Of a stretch of 64,000 bases of DNA, positions 8,989-18,162 are shown one piece after another. Origin of the DNA: Flavihumibacter stibioxidans (GTDB lineage Bacteria; Bacteroidota; Bacteroidia; Chitinophagales; Chitinophagaceae); the NCBI RefSeq assembly GCF_014332695.1, contig NZ_MBUA01000001.1, forward strand, positions 310,001 through 374,000, written 5' to 3'. Below the pieces are notes generated by a model that searched no databases, was not told the origin of the DNA, and saw nothing but the letters and a program-made list of their open reading frames with translations. A program made the translations under genes and the position numbers. Position 1 is the stretch's first letter; every line of letters begins with the position of its first letter.

Positions 8989-10062
8989 TTACGGCATGAA
9001 CGGCAATAGTATCTGGTCGATCTTGTGGATCACCCCGTTCACACCATGGATATCCCTGGTAACAATATTGGACGCAGAGGGATTCACCCGGCCCTTGACG
9101 GTTGGAGCCAACGGATTGGTGGCATCAAACGTTAAAGGAGGCATACCGGTACTCGCTGGCCCCAACAGGGTTTCAGCTGTTCCACTGTACATATTGGGAG
9201 TGAACACGCGGAAAGTAGGCGTGCCATTGATCGCCAGGATATGGTATGCCAAAATACCACGTACTGTTTGAACCGGCAATGCATTGATGGTTTCAATAGC
9301 AGGGGGAAGTCCAAGCATAGTCAGTCCTGCCTTGAATGCATCATCAGTAGGTGCAAACAAAGTAATATTCGGGAATGCATAGTTCAGCAGGGAATCAATC
9401 CTGCTCAGTCCGGTTGATCCTTCATCTGCCCTTGCGATGGCTGCCCGGAGAAAAGAAAGATCATTGGCACCTGCGATCAGGGTTTTGAGGGTTGCCTGTG
9501 GAGGCATCACCAATGCATAAGTCGTATGAATATAACCGTTAGCGGCCTGCTTGTCAAATCCTGTCAGGGGAATATTATTGACATAAGCACCGGCAGTTCT
9601 CCGTGAAGGGAATATGGGCATCTTGAACAGCGGCTGGGTAGCCAGTGGCTGTAACATAGATGGCATCTGGATATTCGGATAAGGCAGGGTTGGGATGGCC
9701 GCAGAAGGAATGGCCTGGGGCACCACATGGTAACTTAATATAGCCGCCAGTTGTGCAGCTGGCATGCCCCCCACCACTGCTTCGCTGATACCAGAGCGGG
9801 TCATGGCCGCATTATCCGGAGCAAACAGGGTGAGCTTATTATTCACATTTCCCCATACCCCCAAAACGCCTGCCTTGGTGGCAGCAGCTTTCAGTATGGA
9901 ATAATTGGCATCCGTGTTAATAATATCCGCAATGCTCTGTCCCGATGGTGTTGAAGGCTTTATATCCTCCACTTCGGGAACCTTGTTACAGGCGGTGAAA
10001 ACGGCCGTTGCGGCCAGCAACAGCAGGCCTGAACGGGTGATATTTTTGATACTTGATAACAT
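8989..10062 (-). CDS. Fasciclin (FAS1) two-domain lipoprotein
   Basis: The 357-residue protein begins with a lipoprotein signal (lipobox TAVFTAC) and contains two FAS1 domains, about 40-180 and 190-355. Each has the family's hallmark segment: LTLFAPDNAAM and later ITLFAPTDDAF, and the second ends with DIHGVNGVIHKIDQILLP. FAS1 proteins mediate adhesion or ligand binding at surfaces. It lies 41 bases downstream of a TonB-receptor gene on the same strand and is probably co-transcribed with it, which suggests a shared uptake or surface role. Confidence 0.9.
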   Translation of the reverse strand: MLSSIKNITRSGLLLLAATAVFTACNKVPEVEDIKPSTPSGQSIADIINTDANYSILKAAATKAGVLGVWGNVNNKLTLFAPDNAAMTRSGISEAVVGGMPAAQLAAILSYHVVPQAIPSAAIPTLPYPNIQMPSMLQPLATQPLFKMPIFPSRRTAGAYVNNIPLTGFDKQAANGYIHTTYALVMPPQATLKTLIAGANDLSFLRAAIARADEGSTGLSRIDSLLNYAFPNITLFAPTDDAFKAGLTMLGLPPAIETINALPVQTVRGILAYHILAINGTPTFRVFTPNMYSGTAETLLGPASTGMPPLTFDATNPLAPTVKGRVNPSASNIVTRDIHGVNGVIHKIDQILLPFMP

Positions 10063-10103
10063 AATTCATTTTTTGTTGGTCAACAATACATTTCATTGAT
10101 CGA

Positions 10104-12827
10104 TTAGTACATGTTGTAACCAAATGAGATATAATACAATCCACCAACTATGGAGTTACCAACTGCGTTGAAATAGTACTGGTTCAGCAGGTTGTTGGCA
10201 CCCAGCTTGACAATCGATTTTGATTTAGGCAGTTTGTAGCTGACCTGTGCATCCAGGGTGTGAATGGCAGGCACATCACCGGTGGCAAAATCACCCTCCG
10301 ACAGGAAGGAATCCTGCCATTTGTAGGTTGCAACAAATCCATAGCGTTTGTCCTTACCCAATGAACCATTGGCCAGAGTTAAGTTGGCGCGGTATTTTGG
10401 CGCGTTGAAAAATGCTACATAATCTTCGGGAACATCCTGCAGGTTGTCAGAAGAACCATTTACAGAAAATACATATCCCTTGTAGAAACGGTAATCAATA
10501 CTCATGCCATATCCATAGGTCTTCACCTTGTCAGCCAGGTTCACCGGGATAGAGAAAATGCGGCGGGTGGCCGGATTGACAACATCGGCAGGGTTGCCTG
10601 TAGTGGATTGCATGATCAGTGTACGGGCCAGGAAATCCTGGTACTGGCCAAAATAGCCATAGGCGTCCACCATAACTTTCCCTTCTGCCAGCAGTCCCTT
10701 GTACCCCATTTCAAAGGAAGTGACCGCCTCAGGCTTTACAGCATTAATCGTGTACACCTGACCGGTAGTAGTGGAGAAAACCGGGTTCTTGTCAAACCCG
10801 AAGTGTGTGATAAAATCCTTGTTGCCACCAATCAGTCGCACATTCGAACCAACCGCCAGGTTTATCCATTGTTGCTGTGTGGAGGGGAAACGATAAGCCG
10901 ACTGGTAGGAGAACCGAAGGTTGTTGTTCTTCGCTACCTGCAATACAGCCGTAGCCCTTGGTGTCAGACGTCCCTTGAAGTTTTCGTTCTTATCATAACG
11001 GCCACTAAAGGTCAGTTTCAGCACATCACCGAACAGCCTGCGGCTCGCCTGGATATAGGCACCAAATTCCCTGATCTTGATGTTACCGCTAGAATCCGCG
11101 AACAATGTTCCTTCTGAATTCAGCACATAGGTCTTGTAATTACCGCCCACCAGGATGTCGGCAACTTTGCCGGTAGCATGGGTAAGGTTATACTGTCCTT
11201 CCGTATTGTACAGATCGGTCTTATCAACAAACAGGCCACCACCTTTTACAATGGGAATACTTCTGATGCGGTCAAATATTTGGTTGAACTGGGTGCTGCC
11301 TGCAACGGGTCGTCCCTGGTCAGCCACAGCCCTCGCAGCATTATGCGCATCGAGGTTGGCCATCCCGCTTAACAGGTTGGCAACATAAGTCTGACCATAT
11401 TGTGAATACCAGGAGGTTGAAGGCTTCCAGGCTTCGTTAAATAAACGGGTAGTTACGGTTGCGTTGTATGACTGCCCGGCATTTTCCTGTGTGGTATAGG
11501 AACGAATGAACCAGTTTTTATGATTCAGTTCCAGTTTGTACTGTGCTATTTTCAGGTCGCGCAGGGAATACCTTTCAGAACCTGTATAAACGGTATTACC
11601 AGTACCAAAATAACCGGCAAATACTGCTTCCAGGTTTTCAGTTATCTTATAATGAAGCGCACCGCTGAGTTTGAAGTTTACGGTATTGGGATCAACAATT
11701 TCCCTTTCTGTATAACCTGTGCGGGAAACAGGAATCGCCTTGTTGGTATCGAGTGAATATATATAAGGAGCCAGGAAGGGGGCCTGCTTTGAAATGGGAA
11801 TCAGCACATTCTTCATCAGGTCTGTAGTGGTTTCATCTCCATAAACGTTCACACCATCGTAATTGGGATCGGTCTGGCGGGTACCGGGAATGACCCTGCC
11901 GTTTGTACCAAGGCGCGCATAGTTGCGGTAGTCCGCGCCCACCCAGTCTTTCGCCTGGATGAATTCACCTGTGATCTTGTAGGCGAATTTATCGGATACT
12001 TTCTGTGCCCAGCGTATTGCCCAGTTGTGGTAAGCACCCGCATCATCACGGTAACGCTTATCCGTATGCATGATACCTTCCTTTACCTGGAAAGAGAGGC
12101 CGGTATAACGGAAAGGACTCTTACTGTTGATCAGCAGGGTTCCGTTCATACCACCCGGACCATAAAGGGCGGAAGATGCACCCGGCAGCAATTCCATATT
12201 GTCAACGTCCAGTTCGTTCAGCCCCACAATGGTACCAACCGAAAAATTCAATCCCGGTGCCTGGTTATCCATACCATCTATCACCTGGTTAAAGCGGGTA
12301 TTACCACTTCCGTTGAATCCACGGGTACTGGGAGTCTTGAATGTGAGGGAGGATGTTGTCAGGTCGACCCCTTTCAGGTTACCAACAATATCATAATAAG
12401 AGGCGGCAGGCGCCACCCTGATGGATGCACTGTTCACCCTTTCAATTGAAACCGGGGATTCAAGTATCCTTTCCGGCACACGGCTGGCAGATACCACCAC
12501 CTCCGTACCCAGTTGGGTGGAAGGAACAAAACTGACATTAATAACATCTGATGCGTTATTCACCACTACTTCCTGGCTCTCAAAACCAATGGAAGAAAAG
12601 ATTAAAGTAAATGGTGGTTTTTGGGAAGTTGTCAGGGTAAAATTTCCCTTGTCATCAGTAAAGGTACCGGAGCCGGTTCCTTTGATGGTTACTGACACGG
12701 CTGGCACTGCTTCCTGGCTTGTGCTGGTCTTAACGTTTCCGGTAATGGTAACGGTTTGGGCAAACGCAGCAATCGAAAGGAATACAGCCAACAGCATGCA
12801 AGCAATTTTGCTGTAGCTTTTTCTCAT
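10104..12827 (-). CDS. TonB-dependent receptor with carboxypeptidase-like N-terminal domain
   Basis: The 907-residue outer membrane receptor has a signal peptide, a CarboxypepD_reg-like domain (about 24-110; VTITGNVKTSTSQ and GTGSGTFTDDKGNFTL), a plug (about 115-240; VEVSASRVPERI-like TonB-proximal segment and GASSALYGPGGMNGTLLINSKS) and a barrel with FGYNMY at the C terminus. It is not SusC-like in size or partners, since no SusD follows. The next gene encodes a FAS1 lipoprotein. The substrate is not evident. A TTGAC then TTATTTTG pair upstream on the minus strand is a plausible promoter. Confidence 0.9.
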   Translation of the reverse strand: MRKSYSKIACMLLAVFLSIAAFAQTVTITGNVKTSTSQEAVPAVSVTIKGTGSGTFTDDKGNFTLTTSQKPPFTLIFSSIGFESQEVVVNNASDVINVSFVPSTQLGTEVVVSASRVPERILESPVSIERVNSASIRVAPAASYYDIVGNLKGVDLTTSSLTFKTPSTRGFNGSGNTRFNQVIDGMDNQAPGLNFSVGTIVGLNELDVDNMELLPGASSALYGPGGMNGTLLINSKSPFRYTGLSFQVKEGIMHTDKRYRDDAGAYHNWAIRWAQKVSDKFAYKITGEFIQAKDWVGADYRNYARLGTNGRVIPGTRQTDPNYDGVNVYGDETTTDLMKNVLIPISKQAPFLAPYIYSLDTNKAIPVSRTGYTEREIVDPNTVNFKLSGALHYKITENLEAVFAGYFGTGNTVYTGSERYSLRDLKIAQYKLELNHKNWFIRSYTTQENAGQSYNATVTTRLFNEAWKPSTSWYSQYGQTYVANLLSGMANLDAHNAARAVADQGRPVAGSTQFNQIFDRIRSIPIVKGGGLFVDKTDLYNTEGQYNLTHATGKVADILVGGNYKTYVLNSEGTLFADSSGNIKIREFGAYIQASRRLFGDVLKLTFSGRYDKNENFKGRLTPRATAVLQVAKNNNLRFSYQSAYRFPSTQQQWINLAVGSNVRLIGGNKDFITHFGFDKNPVFSTTTGQVYTINAVKPEAVTSFEMGYKGLLAEGKVMVDAYGYFGQYQDFLARTLIMQSTTGNPADVVNPATRRIFSIPVNLADKVKTYGYGMSIDYRFYKGYVFSVNGSSDNLQDVPEDYVAFFNAPKYRANLTLANGSLGKDKRYGFVATYKWQDSFLSEGDFATGDVPAIHTLDAQVSYKLPKSKSIVKLGANNLLNQYYFNAVGNSIVGGLYYISFGYNMY

Positions 12828-12920
12828 ACCTCGTGGGTTTTAGTTGTGTATTTCTGTGGCAAAATAAGGATTTATTGAATCCGTCAATTTTTTTTCCAAA
12901 TGGCTCTATACCTTCGTATT

Positions 12921-13847
12921 ATGGCACAATTTCAATTCCCCGGACAAACGGCATTTTATAAAGGAAAAGTAAGGGATGTGTATACCATCCACGATAATCT
13001 CCTGGTTATGGTAGCGTCAGATCGCATCTCCGCATTTGATGTGATTCTTCCCAAACCCATTCCTTATAAAGGACAAGTATTGAACCAGATTGCTGCATAC
13101 ATGCTGCAGGCCACCAGCGATATTTGCCCCAACTGGTTGCTGGAATCCCCGGCACCCAATGTGTCCATCGGAAAGAAATGTACACCTTTTAAAATTGAAA
13201 TGGTTGTGCGTGGCAACCTTACCGGACACGCCTGGCGCACCTATAGCTCCGGCAAGCGGACCCTCTGCGGTGTTACCATGCCCGAGGGAATGAAAGAGAA
13301 CGACTTCTTCCCCACCCCCATTATCACACCTTCCACCAAAGCGGCCGAAGGACATGATGAGGATATCAGCAGGGAAGATATCATCGCAACCGGACTGGCC
13401 AGCGCAGAAGACTGGGCTGTCCTGGAGAAGTACACCCTGGCGCTGTTCGCAAGAGGAAAAGAGATTGCAGCCAAACAGGGGCTGATCCTCGTTGACACCA
13501 AATACGAATTCGGAAAGATCGGAGATACCATTTACCTGATGGATGAAATCCATACCCCCGACTCCTCCCGTTATTTTTATGCCGATGGCTTTGAGGAAAG
13601 GCAGGCAAAGGGCGAGAAACAAAAGCAACTCAGCAAGGAGTTCGTACGCGAATGGCTGATCGCCAATAATTTCATGGGCAAGGAAGGACAGACCGTACCT
13701 GAGATGACACCCGAATGGATCAACACCATCAGTAAACGTTATATTGAGCTGTACGAGCAGGTGATAGGAAAAAAATTCGAACCACAGTCATGGTCAGACG
13801 AAGATACCAAAACGGCCATTGAAGCGGCTTTAAAAAAACATGCGTAA
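12921..13847 (+). CDS. purC: Phosphoribosylaminoimidazole-succinocarboxamide synthase
   Basis: PurC (SAICAR synthetase) joins aspartate to CAIR in purine synthesis, using ATP in the cytoplasm. The 308-residue form is of the longer type found in Bacteroidota and fungi. Motifs seen are [10 protein letters not shown] near the N terminus, SDRISAFDV and the later DTKYEFG and [13 protein letters not shown] prefer the ATG at 12921 over 12900, because the family normally begins shortly before [20 protein letters not shown] near-match to the -7 box at 12909-12916 lies just before this ATG, so the leader may be very short. The next gene begins 10 bases after the stop. Confidence 0.96.
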   Translation: MAQFQFPGQTAFYKGKVRDVYTIHDNLLVMVASDRISAFDVILPKPIPYKGQVLNQIAAYMLQATSDICPNWLLESPAPNVSIGKKCTPFKIEMVVRGNLTGHAWRTYSSGKRTLCGVTMPEGMKENDFFPTPIITPSTKAAEGHDEDISREDIIATGLASAEDWAVLEKYTLALFARGKEIAAKQGLILVDTKYEFGKIGDTIYLMDEIHTPDSSRYFYADGFEERQAKGEKQKQLSKEFVREWLIANNFMGKEGQTVPEMTPEWINTISKRYIELYEQVIGKKFEPQSWSDEDTKTAIEAALKKHA

Positions 13848-13857
13848 ATTGTAGTAC

Positions 13858-14292
13858 ATGTCACCCGATACCATTTTCCGGTTGAGCAGCACACTGGCCC
13901 TGATCGGCTGGGTCCTGTTACTGGTGTTTCACAAAACCACCTGGATCGGCAAAATATTAACGGGTACCATCATCACCATATTTGCCCTGCTGTATACCTG
14001 GCTGATTGCCTCTAACCTGGGCACATTCCAGGCAGACAGTTTTAATTCACTTGACAATATAGCGAGCCTTTTCAGGAGCCGTGAAGCCTTACTGGCCGGA
14101 TGGATCCATTACCTGGCATTTGACCTGTTTACAGGCATCTATATGGTGACTGACGCCCGCCGCCATGGTATTGGGCTCTGGCCGCTGCTGCCATGCCTTT
14201 TCTTCACCTTTATGCTGGGCCCCTTTGGCCTGCTGCTTTATTTACTGCTACGCTGGTTCCAGACCCGTCAATATTTTACCGACACTGAATAA
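13858..14292 (+). CDS. ABA4-like (DUF4281) membrane protein
   Basis: The 144-residue protein has four predicted membrane helices and carries the family signature: WIHYLAFDLFTGIYMVTDARRHGI followed by a Pro/Leu-rich last helix with FMLGPFGLLLYLLLR. ABA4 in plants is needed for neoxanthin synthesis; bacterial members have no assigned role. The gene lies 10 bases after purC and 3 bases before the next membrane protein gene, so it is in an operon with both. Confidence 0.85.
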   Translation: MSPDTIFRLSSTLALIGWVLLLVFHKTTWIGKILTGTIITIFALLYTWLIASNLGTFQADSFNSLDNIASLFRSREALLAGWIHYLAFDLFTGIYMVTDARRHGIGLWPLLPCLFFTFMLGPFGLLLYLLLRWFQTRQYFTDTE

Positions 14293-14295
14293 GCC

Positions 14296-15099
14296 ATGAT
14301 CAACCCTGTACACGCCGACCTGCCAGCCTGGAAAAAAATCCTCATCCAGTTGAAAAGCAGGAACCGGCTTTTGTATGCATTTTCTTTGATCAGCCTGGCC
14401 GGCGCACTTATTTCCGGGATACTGATCTTCGTTAGTCCCATGGAAATCGGTGATCTTCCTGTTTGGTTCAAGCCACTGCGGTTTTTTCTGTCCTCAGCCA
14501 TCATGAGCGCCACCCTCGCATGGATAATGGTCTACCTGCAAAACCAGCAAACGGTGCGGATTTACAGCAGGGCGCTGGTAATTACCCTGGGAATAGAACT
14601 GGTGATTATTTCCCTGCAGGCTGCCCGCGGAAGGGCCTCGCATTTTAACCACAATACAGAAGGCGATGATATTCTCTATGGAATAATGGGCCTGAGCATA
14701 GTTATATTCACCCTCTGGACGGCCTGGATCTGCTGGAGTTTTTTTCGCCAGAAAAGCTATCCCCTCTGGATGAGCGAAGGTTATCTCTGGGGAATAAGGA
14801 TGGGACTCTTGTTTTTTGTGGTTTTTGCACTGCAGGGCGGACACATGTCCTGGTTCGACCAGCATTCGGTTGGCGGGATGGATGGCAGCCCGGGACTGCC
14901 ACTGACCAACTGGAGTGAATGGTACGGCGACCTTCGGGTGCCTCATTTCTTCGGTATGCATTCCCTCCAGTTACTTCCCCTCATCGGTTATTATTTCTTC
15001 CCGAAAAAATCAACCCTGCTGGTCATGGCCATTACCTGGCTGGTATTTGTGCTACTCTTATACTGGCAGGCACTGGAAGGATTCCCGCTTATTCCGTAG
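14296..15099 (+). CDS. Conserved seven-helix membrane protein of unknown function
   Basis: The 267-residue protein shows about seven hydrophobic segments. Conserved-looking polar patches are ARGRASHFN (about 110-118) and GDLRVPHFFGMHSLQLLP (about 214-231), with three histidines that could face the membrane and bind a metal or heme; that is inference. It is the third gene in the purC operon and follows the ABA4-like gene by three bases. I do not recognise a named family. Confidence 0.75.
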   Translation: MINPVHADLPAWKKILIQLKSRNRLLYAFSLISLAGALISGILIFVSPMEIGDLPVWFKPLRFFLSSAIMSATLAWIMVYLQNQQTVRIYSRALVITLGIELVIISLQAARGRASHFNHNTEGDDILYGIMGLSIVIFTLWTAWICWSFFRQKSYPLWMSEGYLWGIRMGLLFFVVFALQGGHMSWFDQHSVGGMDGSPGLPLTNWSEWYGDLRVPHFFGMHSLQLLPLIGYYFFPKKSTLLVMAITWLVFVLLLYWQALEGFPLIP

Positions 15100-15108
15100 A
15101 TTGCCGTT

Positions 15109-16134
15109 ATGAGCAGGAAAAGTATTCAATTCTTCATTTATACATTACTGTTATTAAATTCCCTGGGCGCATATACACAGCAGGTTCGTGAGCTGGAAGG
15201 CAGACCCGGCATCAGTTTCCGTGGACTCAGCGTGGTGAACGAGCGGCTCCTTTGGGTCAGCGGCAATAAGGGAACGGTAGGTCGTTCCACCAATGGTGGC
15301 GCCAGTTTTACCTGGATGACAGTAAAAGGCCATGAGCAGCGTGATTTTCGCGACATAGAAGCATTCGATGCCGTTACAGCGGTGATCATGGCGGTGGATT
15401 CGCCGGGTATCATTTTACGCACATTCGATGGCGGCGCCAGCTGGCAGGAGGTTTACCGCGACAACCGTACCGGAATATTTTTAGACGCGATGAGTTTCCG
15501 GAATGATCAGGAGGGCGTAGTGATCGGTGATCCGATCGGGGGACAGTTTGTTTTGCTGCAGACCCATGATGGTGGCAGGAACTGGCAGTCGCCGGCAGGG
15601 GCCGAAAAGCATATCCCGGTTACCGGCGAAGCTTTTTTTGCCGCCAGCGGCACCAATATCCAGGCACTGAAAAAGAGTAAATACCTCTACGCCAGTGGCG
15701 GCACCCGTTCCAGGCTGTTTACACCCGGCGCTGTTATTGACCTGCCACTGGTACAGGGTGGCTCCACAACGGGCGCCAATTCCCTCGCAGTCAGGTATCC
15801 CCGCAGGCAAAACGGGGGCCGCTACTGGGTTGTCGCAGGAGGTGATTTCTCCCATGACACCGTTCGTACCGGCAATATTGCCATCACCCGGAATGCCGGC
15901 CGGGACTGGATTTCCGCAACCATCCCGCCCTTTGGGTACCGGTCTTCTGTAGTTTTTATCCGGGGCCGCAAACTGATCAGTTGTGGTACTTCCGGGGTAG
16001 ACATTTCAAGGGATGGCGGTCTTAAGTGGACCAATATCAGTTCAACCGGCTACCATGTATGCCAGCGCGCCAAAAATGGCCATGCTATTTATCTTGCCGG
16101 CGGCAATGGCCGGATCGGAAAGCTGGAATGGTAA
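15109..16134 (+). CDS. Ycf48/BNR-type beta-propeller exported protein
   Basis: The 341-residue protein starts with a short signal peptide (LLLLNSLGAYTQ) and then shows repeated BNR/Asp-box-like units, among them GTVGRSTNGGASFTW, RTFDGGASWQEVY, THDGGRNWQ and ISRDGGLKWTN, each with the S/T-x-DGG-x-W pattern. This is the pattern of the Ycf48-like or oxidoreductase-annotated propellers. Ycf48 helps photosystem II assembly in cyanobacteria, but in Bacteroidota these proteins have no known task. It is 9 bases after the previous membrane protein gene. It is the last chromosomal gene before the tRNA and the mobile element. Confidence 0.85.
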   Translation: MSRKSIQFFIYTLLLLNSLGAYTQQVRELEGRPGISFRGLSVVNERLLWVSGNKGTVGRSTNGGASFTWMTVKGHEQRDFRDIEAFDAVTAVIMAVDSPGIILRTFDGGASWQEVYRDNRTGIFLDAMSFRNDQEGVVIGDPIGGQFVLLQTHDGGRNWQSPAGAEKHIPVTGEAFFAASGTNIQALKKSKYLYASGGTRSRLFTPGAVIDLPLVQGGSTTGANSLAVRYPRRQNGGRYWVVAGGDFSHDTVRTGNIAITRNAGRDWISATIPPFGYRSSVVFIRGRKLISCGTSGVDISRDGGLKWTNISSTGYHVCQRAKNGHAIYLAGGNGRIGKLEW

Positions 16135-16398
16135 GGAAGGCCTGAATGAAAGGTTACGCAACCGACCAAAGCAGCTAAATTTGCCGCTGATGACCAATAC
16201 AACCGGAAAATGGAAACAGTTGTGGCAATGGATCAGGAAGATACTGTTGCCGAAAAAGAGTTGTTGCCGTTAAACGGCCATGGCAAAAAATACTTGCTGT
16301 GAATTTTGGCGGTCAACGCATCGCTCCGTAATATTGCAGCCCGCAACCCGCTCGTTGAGGAGTGGCATTTACCCCGGTATATGAATAGTTGCAAGTCA
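16135..16398. other. Intergenic stretch before tRNA-Leu
   Basis: No gene is well supported here. The minus strand is read by the last codons of the recombinase frame (16313-16398), which is chromosomal sequence that happens to be open. A TTG at 16354 and an A/T-rich TATATGAATAG near 16377 are the likely tRNA promoter region. Confidence 0.5.
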
Positions 16399-17992
16399 GC
16401 CCAGATGGCGGAATTGGTAGACGCGCTAGACTCAAAATCTGGTTCTCGCAAGGGAGTGCAGGTTCGATTCCTGTTCTGGGCACCAAAGTGGACAAATCGA
16501 AAATTGACTCGGTTTGTCCATTTTCATTTTGGCTGAAACTCTTGTCCAGACTGTATATTAGCCGAACTGCTTCATTCATTCTTGCGGTTCGATATTGAAA
16601 TCCGTCAAAAATGAGTTTTTCGGGGAATATCGAACCAATGATTTCTCTTTTAGCTTTATTATCGGCTTTTTCATACAGCTTATCCAATGATGTTAAAGTG
16701 GTTAAAGCCTTATTCAGTAAGGGTTCTATGCTTTTTCCTTCTTGAGATAGCTCTATCAATTTAGATTCAAGCCCCGTGATTTTCTTTTCGTAGTCAGCTT
16801 TTATTGTGCGATACTCCGATGGCTCTATTTCGTTACTTAAAAGAAGTTTACGGGCATTTGCAAGCTCTGTATTGGCTTTTTCCAATGCTTCCTTTACTTG
16901 CTTTAAATCTTCCCTTTGTGACTTTGTTTGGGCTTTAAATTCTTCCTGTAATACCACTTTGTAAACTTCAGTCATACCGGCTTTAGGGACTAATTTTTTA
17001 AGTTCACTTGAAAATAGCTGATTAGCATTTTCTGCTTTGAATCTGGCACCACAGGATGATATGCAATGATAATAATAGTACCGCCCATTCCTTCCTTTTG
17101 ATGCGCTGCCAGTAAGTAACTTGCCGCATTTAGGACAGATGAGATAGCCTCTTAATTGCAGTTCATCCATGCCGCCCACTTTTGCCCGGTAGGTTTTTTT
17201 CTTGCCATTCAAATAATCCTGTATATCGTAAAAAAGTGCCTCGGAAATAATGGGCTGATGCAACCCTTGTACATGCCTTGACTCTTCTTCCTTGTAACCA
17301 GATAAATATATGCGGCCACAATAAACAGGGTTTCTCAACAAATTCCAGAAATTAGAACGACAGGTTTTTATCCCTTTTCCAAATGCTTGTTTCATTATTT
17401 GCTCAATATTCAACTGACCTTCGGCAAGAGTTTCAAAAACCCATTTCATAATACTTGCTTCTGGTTCTACAGGAGCTATGTATTTTTTTCCATCTTCTGT
17501 TATTTTATTTGCATAGCCCACTGGTGCAACTCCCATCCATCTGCCTTCTTTCTTTGCTTTTCTCATTCCAAGTAAAACATTCAATGCCCTGCGGTCATTT
17601 TCAACTTCAGGTGCAGCCAGGTAAAATGCAAGCATCAACTTGTTTTCCGGAACTGCTAAATCTAATGGTTGCTCTATCGCTTGTGGTTCTACTCCCAGTT
17701 TGCGAAGGATATTTATCATTTGATAAGCATCGCCTGCATTGCGGCTAAACCTATCCCATTTAGAAAATAAAACAAAATCAACCGCATTTTTCTTCTTCTT
17801 TAAATCAAACAACAAACCATTCCACTTAGGACGGTTGAATGTCTTTGCAGAATGGTCTTCAAAAATTACCTGCCGAACTTTTATCTGATTGTTTTCGCAA
17901 TACTTTCTTAACCGTTCCTCCTGGTCCCGCTGTGAGTAGCCTTTATCAGCCTGCTCATCTGTACTCACCCGGATGTATAAATCTGCTGTCAT
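16313..17992 (-). CDS. Large serine recombinase (integrase) of the element
   Basis: The protein has an N-terminal resolvase domain with the catalytic Ser10 in YIRVSTDEQ and the arginine-containing FSKWDRFSRNAGDA, a recombinase domain (about 165-270), a zinc ribbon (CPKCGK near 290 and a second Cys pair near 310), then a coiled coil (about 370-435). It performs site-specific integration and excision. The frame crosses the left boundary of the element: from about residue 503 it is antisense to the tRNA-Leu gene (VPRTGIEPALP pattern), and its last 28 codons are chromosomal. The C-terminal tail therefore depends on the DNA next to the att site. Its start overlaps the stop of a 46-codon ORF by ATGA. 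Confidence 0.93.
   Translation of the reverse strand: MTADLYIRVSTDEQADKGYSQRDQEERLRKYCENNQIKVRQVIFEDHSAKTFNRPKWNGLLFDLKKKKNAVDFVLFSKWDRFSRNAGDAYQMINILRKLGVEPQAIEQPLDLAVPENKLMLAFYLAAPEVENDRRALNVLLGMRKAKKEGRWMGVAPVGYANKITEDGKKYIAPVEPEASIMKWVFETLAEGQLNIEQIMKQAFGKGIKTCRSNFWNLLRNPVYCGRIYLSGYKEEESRHVQGLHQPIISEALFYDIQDYLNGKKKTYRAKVGGMDELQLRGYLICPKCGKLLTGSASKGRNGRYYYYHCISSCGARFKAENANQLFSSELKKLVPKAGMTEVYKVVLQEEFKAQTKSQREDLKQVKEALEKANTELANARKLLLSNEIEPSEYRTIKADYEKKITGLESKLIELSQEGKSIEPLLNKALTTLTSLDKLYEKADNKAKREIIGSIFPEKLIFDGFQYRTARMNEAVRLIYSLDKSFSQNENGQTESIFDLSTLVPRTGIEPALPCENQILSLARLPIPPSGLTCNYSYTGVNATPQRAGCGLQYYGAMR
16399..16485 (+). tRNA. tRNA-Leu (anticodon CAA), CCA encoded
   Basis: The 87-nt sequence folds as a class II tRNA. 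The acceptor stem pairs GCCCAGA (16399-16405) with TCTGGGC (16475-16481), A is the discriminator and CCA is at 16483-16485. The anticodon stem CTAGA/TCTGG encloses the loop CTCAAAA, anticodon CAA. There is a long variable arm (TTCTCGCAAGGGAG region) and a GGTTCGATTCC T arm. It is the attachment site of the mobile element to its right. Confidence 0.97.
16465..16485 (+). other. Probable left attachment site (attL) in tRNA-Leu 3' end
   Basis: The T arm and acceptor 3' half of the tRNA mark the junction between GC-richer chromosome and the AT-rich element, and the recombinase gene lies directly beside it. The exact crossover cannot be fixed because no second copy of the tRNA 3' end was seen in the window. 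Confidence 0.5.
16489..16530 (+). terminator. Terminator of tRNA-Leu
   Basis: TGGACAAATC (16489-16498) pairs with GGTTTGTCCA (16511-16520) with one wobble, followed by TTTTCATTTT. It begins three bases after the tRNA CCA and is element DNA, so the integrated element supplies the terminator of the host tRNA gene. Confidence 0.75.
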
Positions 17993-18129
17993 GTGCCTCT
18001 GTTTTGCGTTAATGATAACTTAGCAAATTTAAACATAAAGTCCAGTATCAGTACCGCTTGCTCCAACGAGATATGCACATTATGCCTCTTTAAAATTTCA
18101 ATTACCTGTTCCGGATTCACACTTGCCAT
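17989..18129 (-). CDS. 46-residue ORF translationally coupled to the recombinase
   Basis: A short frame begins at an ATG (18127-18129) with an excellent ribosome binding site, AGGAGG, seven bases upstream, which is rare in Bacteroidota. Its TGA overlaps the recombinase ATG (ATGA). The product (MASVNPEQVIEILKRH..., ending TQNRGT) is helical and has an amphipathic stretch SLEQAVLILDFMFKFAKL. It could be a small DNA-binding or directionality-related protein, but there is no motif to prove it. The coupling suggests that it sets recombinase translation. Confidence 0.75.
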   Translation of the reverse strand: MASVNPEQVIEILKRHNVHISLEQAVLILDFMFKFAKLSLTQNRGT

Positions 18130-18162
18130 ATCACACCTCCTCTTATTGAAATTGGTTTATTA

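Noticed and set aside
10608-11117. 169-codon plus-strand frame opposite the second TonB receptor
   Set aside because: Shadow of the receptor barrel; composition and lack of ribosome site argue against a gene.
16210-16302. 30-codon plus-strand ORF between the Ycf48-like gene and tRNA-Leu
   Set aside because: No ribosome site, no recognisable pattern, and an overlapping 27-codon frame is equally good; probably chance.
16465-16485. Second copy of the tRNA-Leu 3' end as attR
   Set aside because: I looked for the GGTTCGATTCC...TGGGCACCA string in the rest of the window and did not find it.
16389-16598. Plus-strand frame through tRNA-Leu
   Set aside because: It is the sense-strand translation of the tRNA, a known artefact with no gene-like features.
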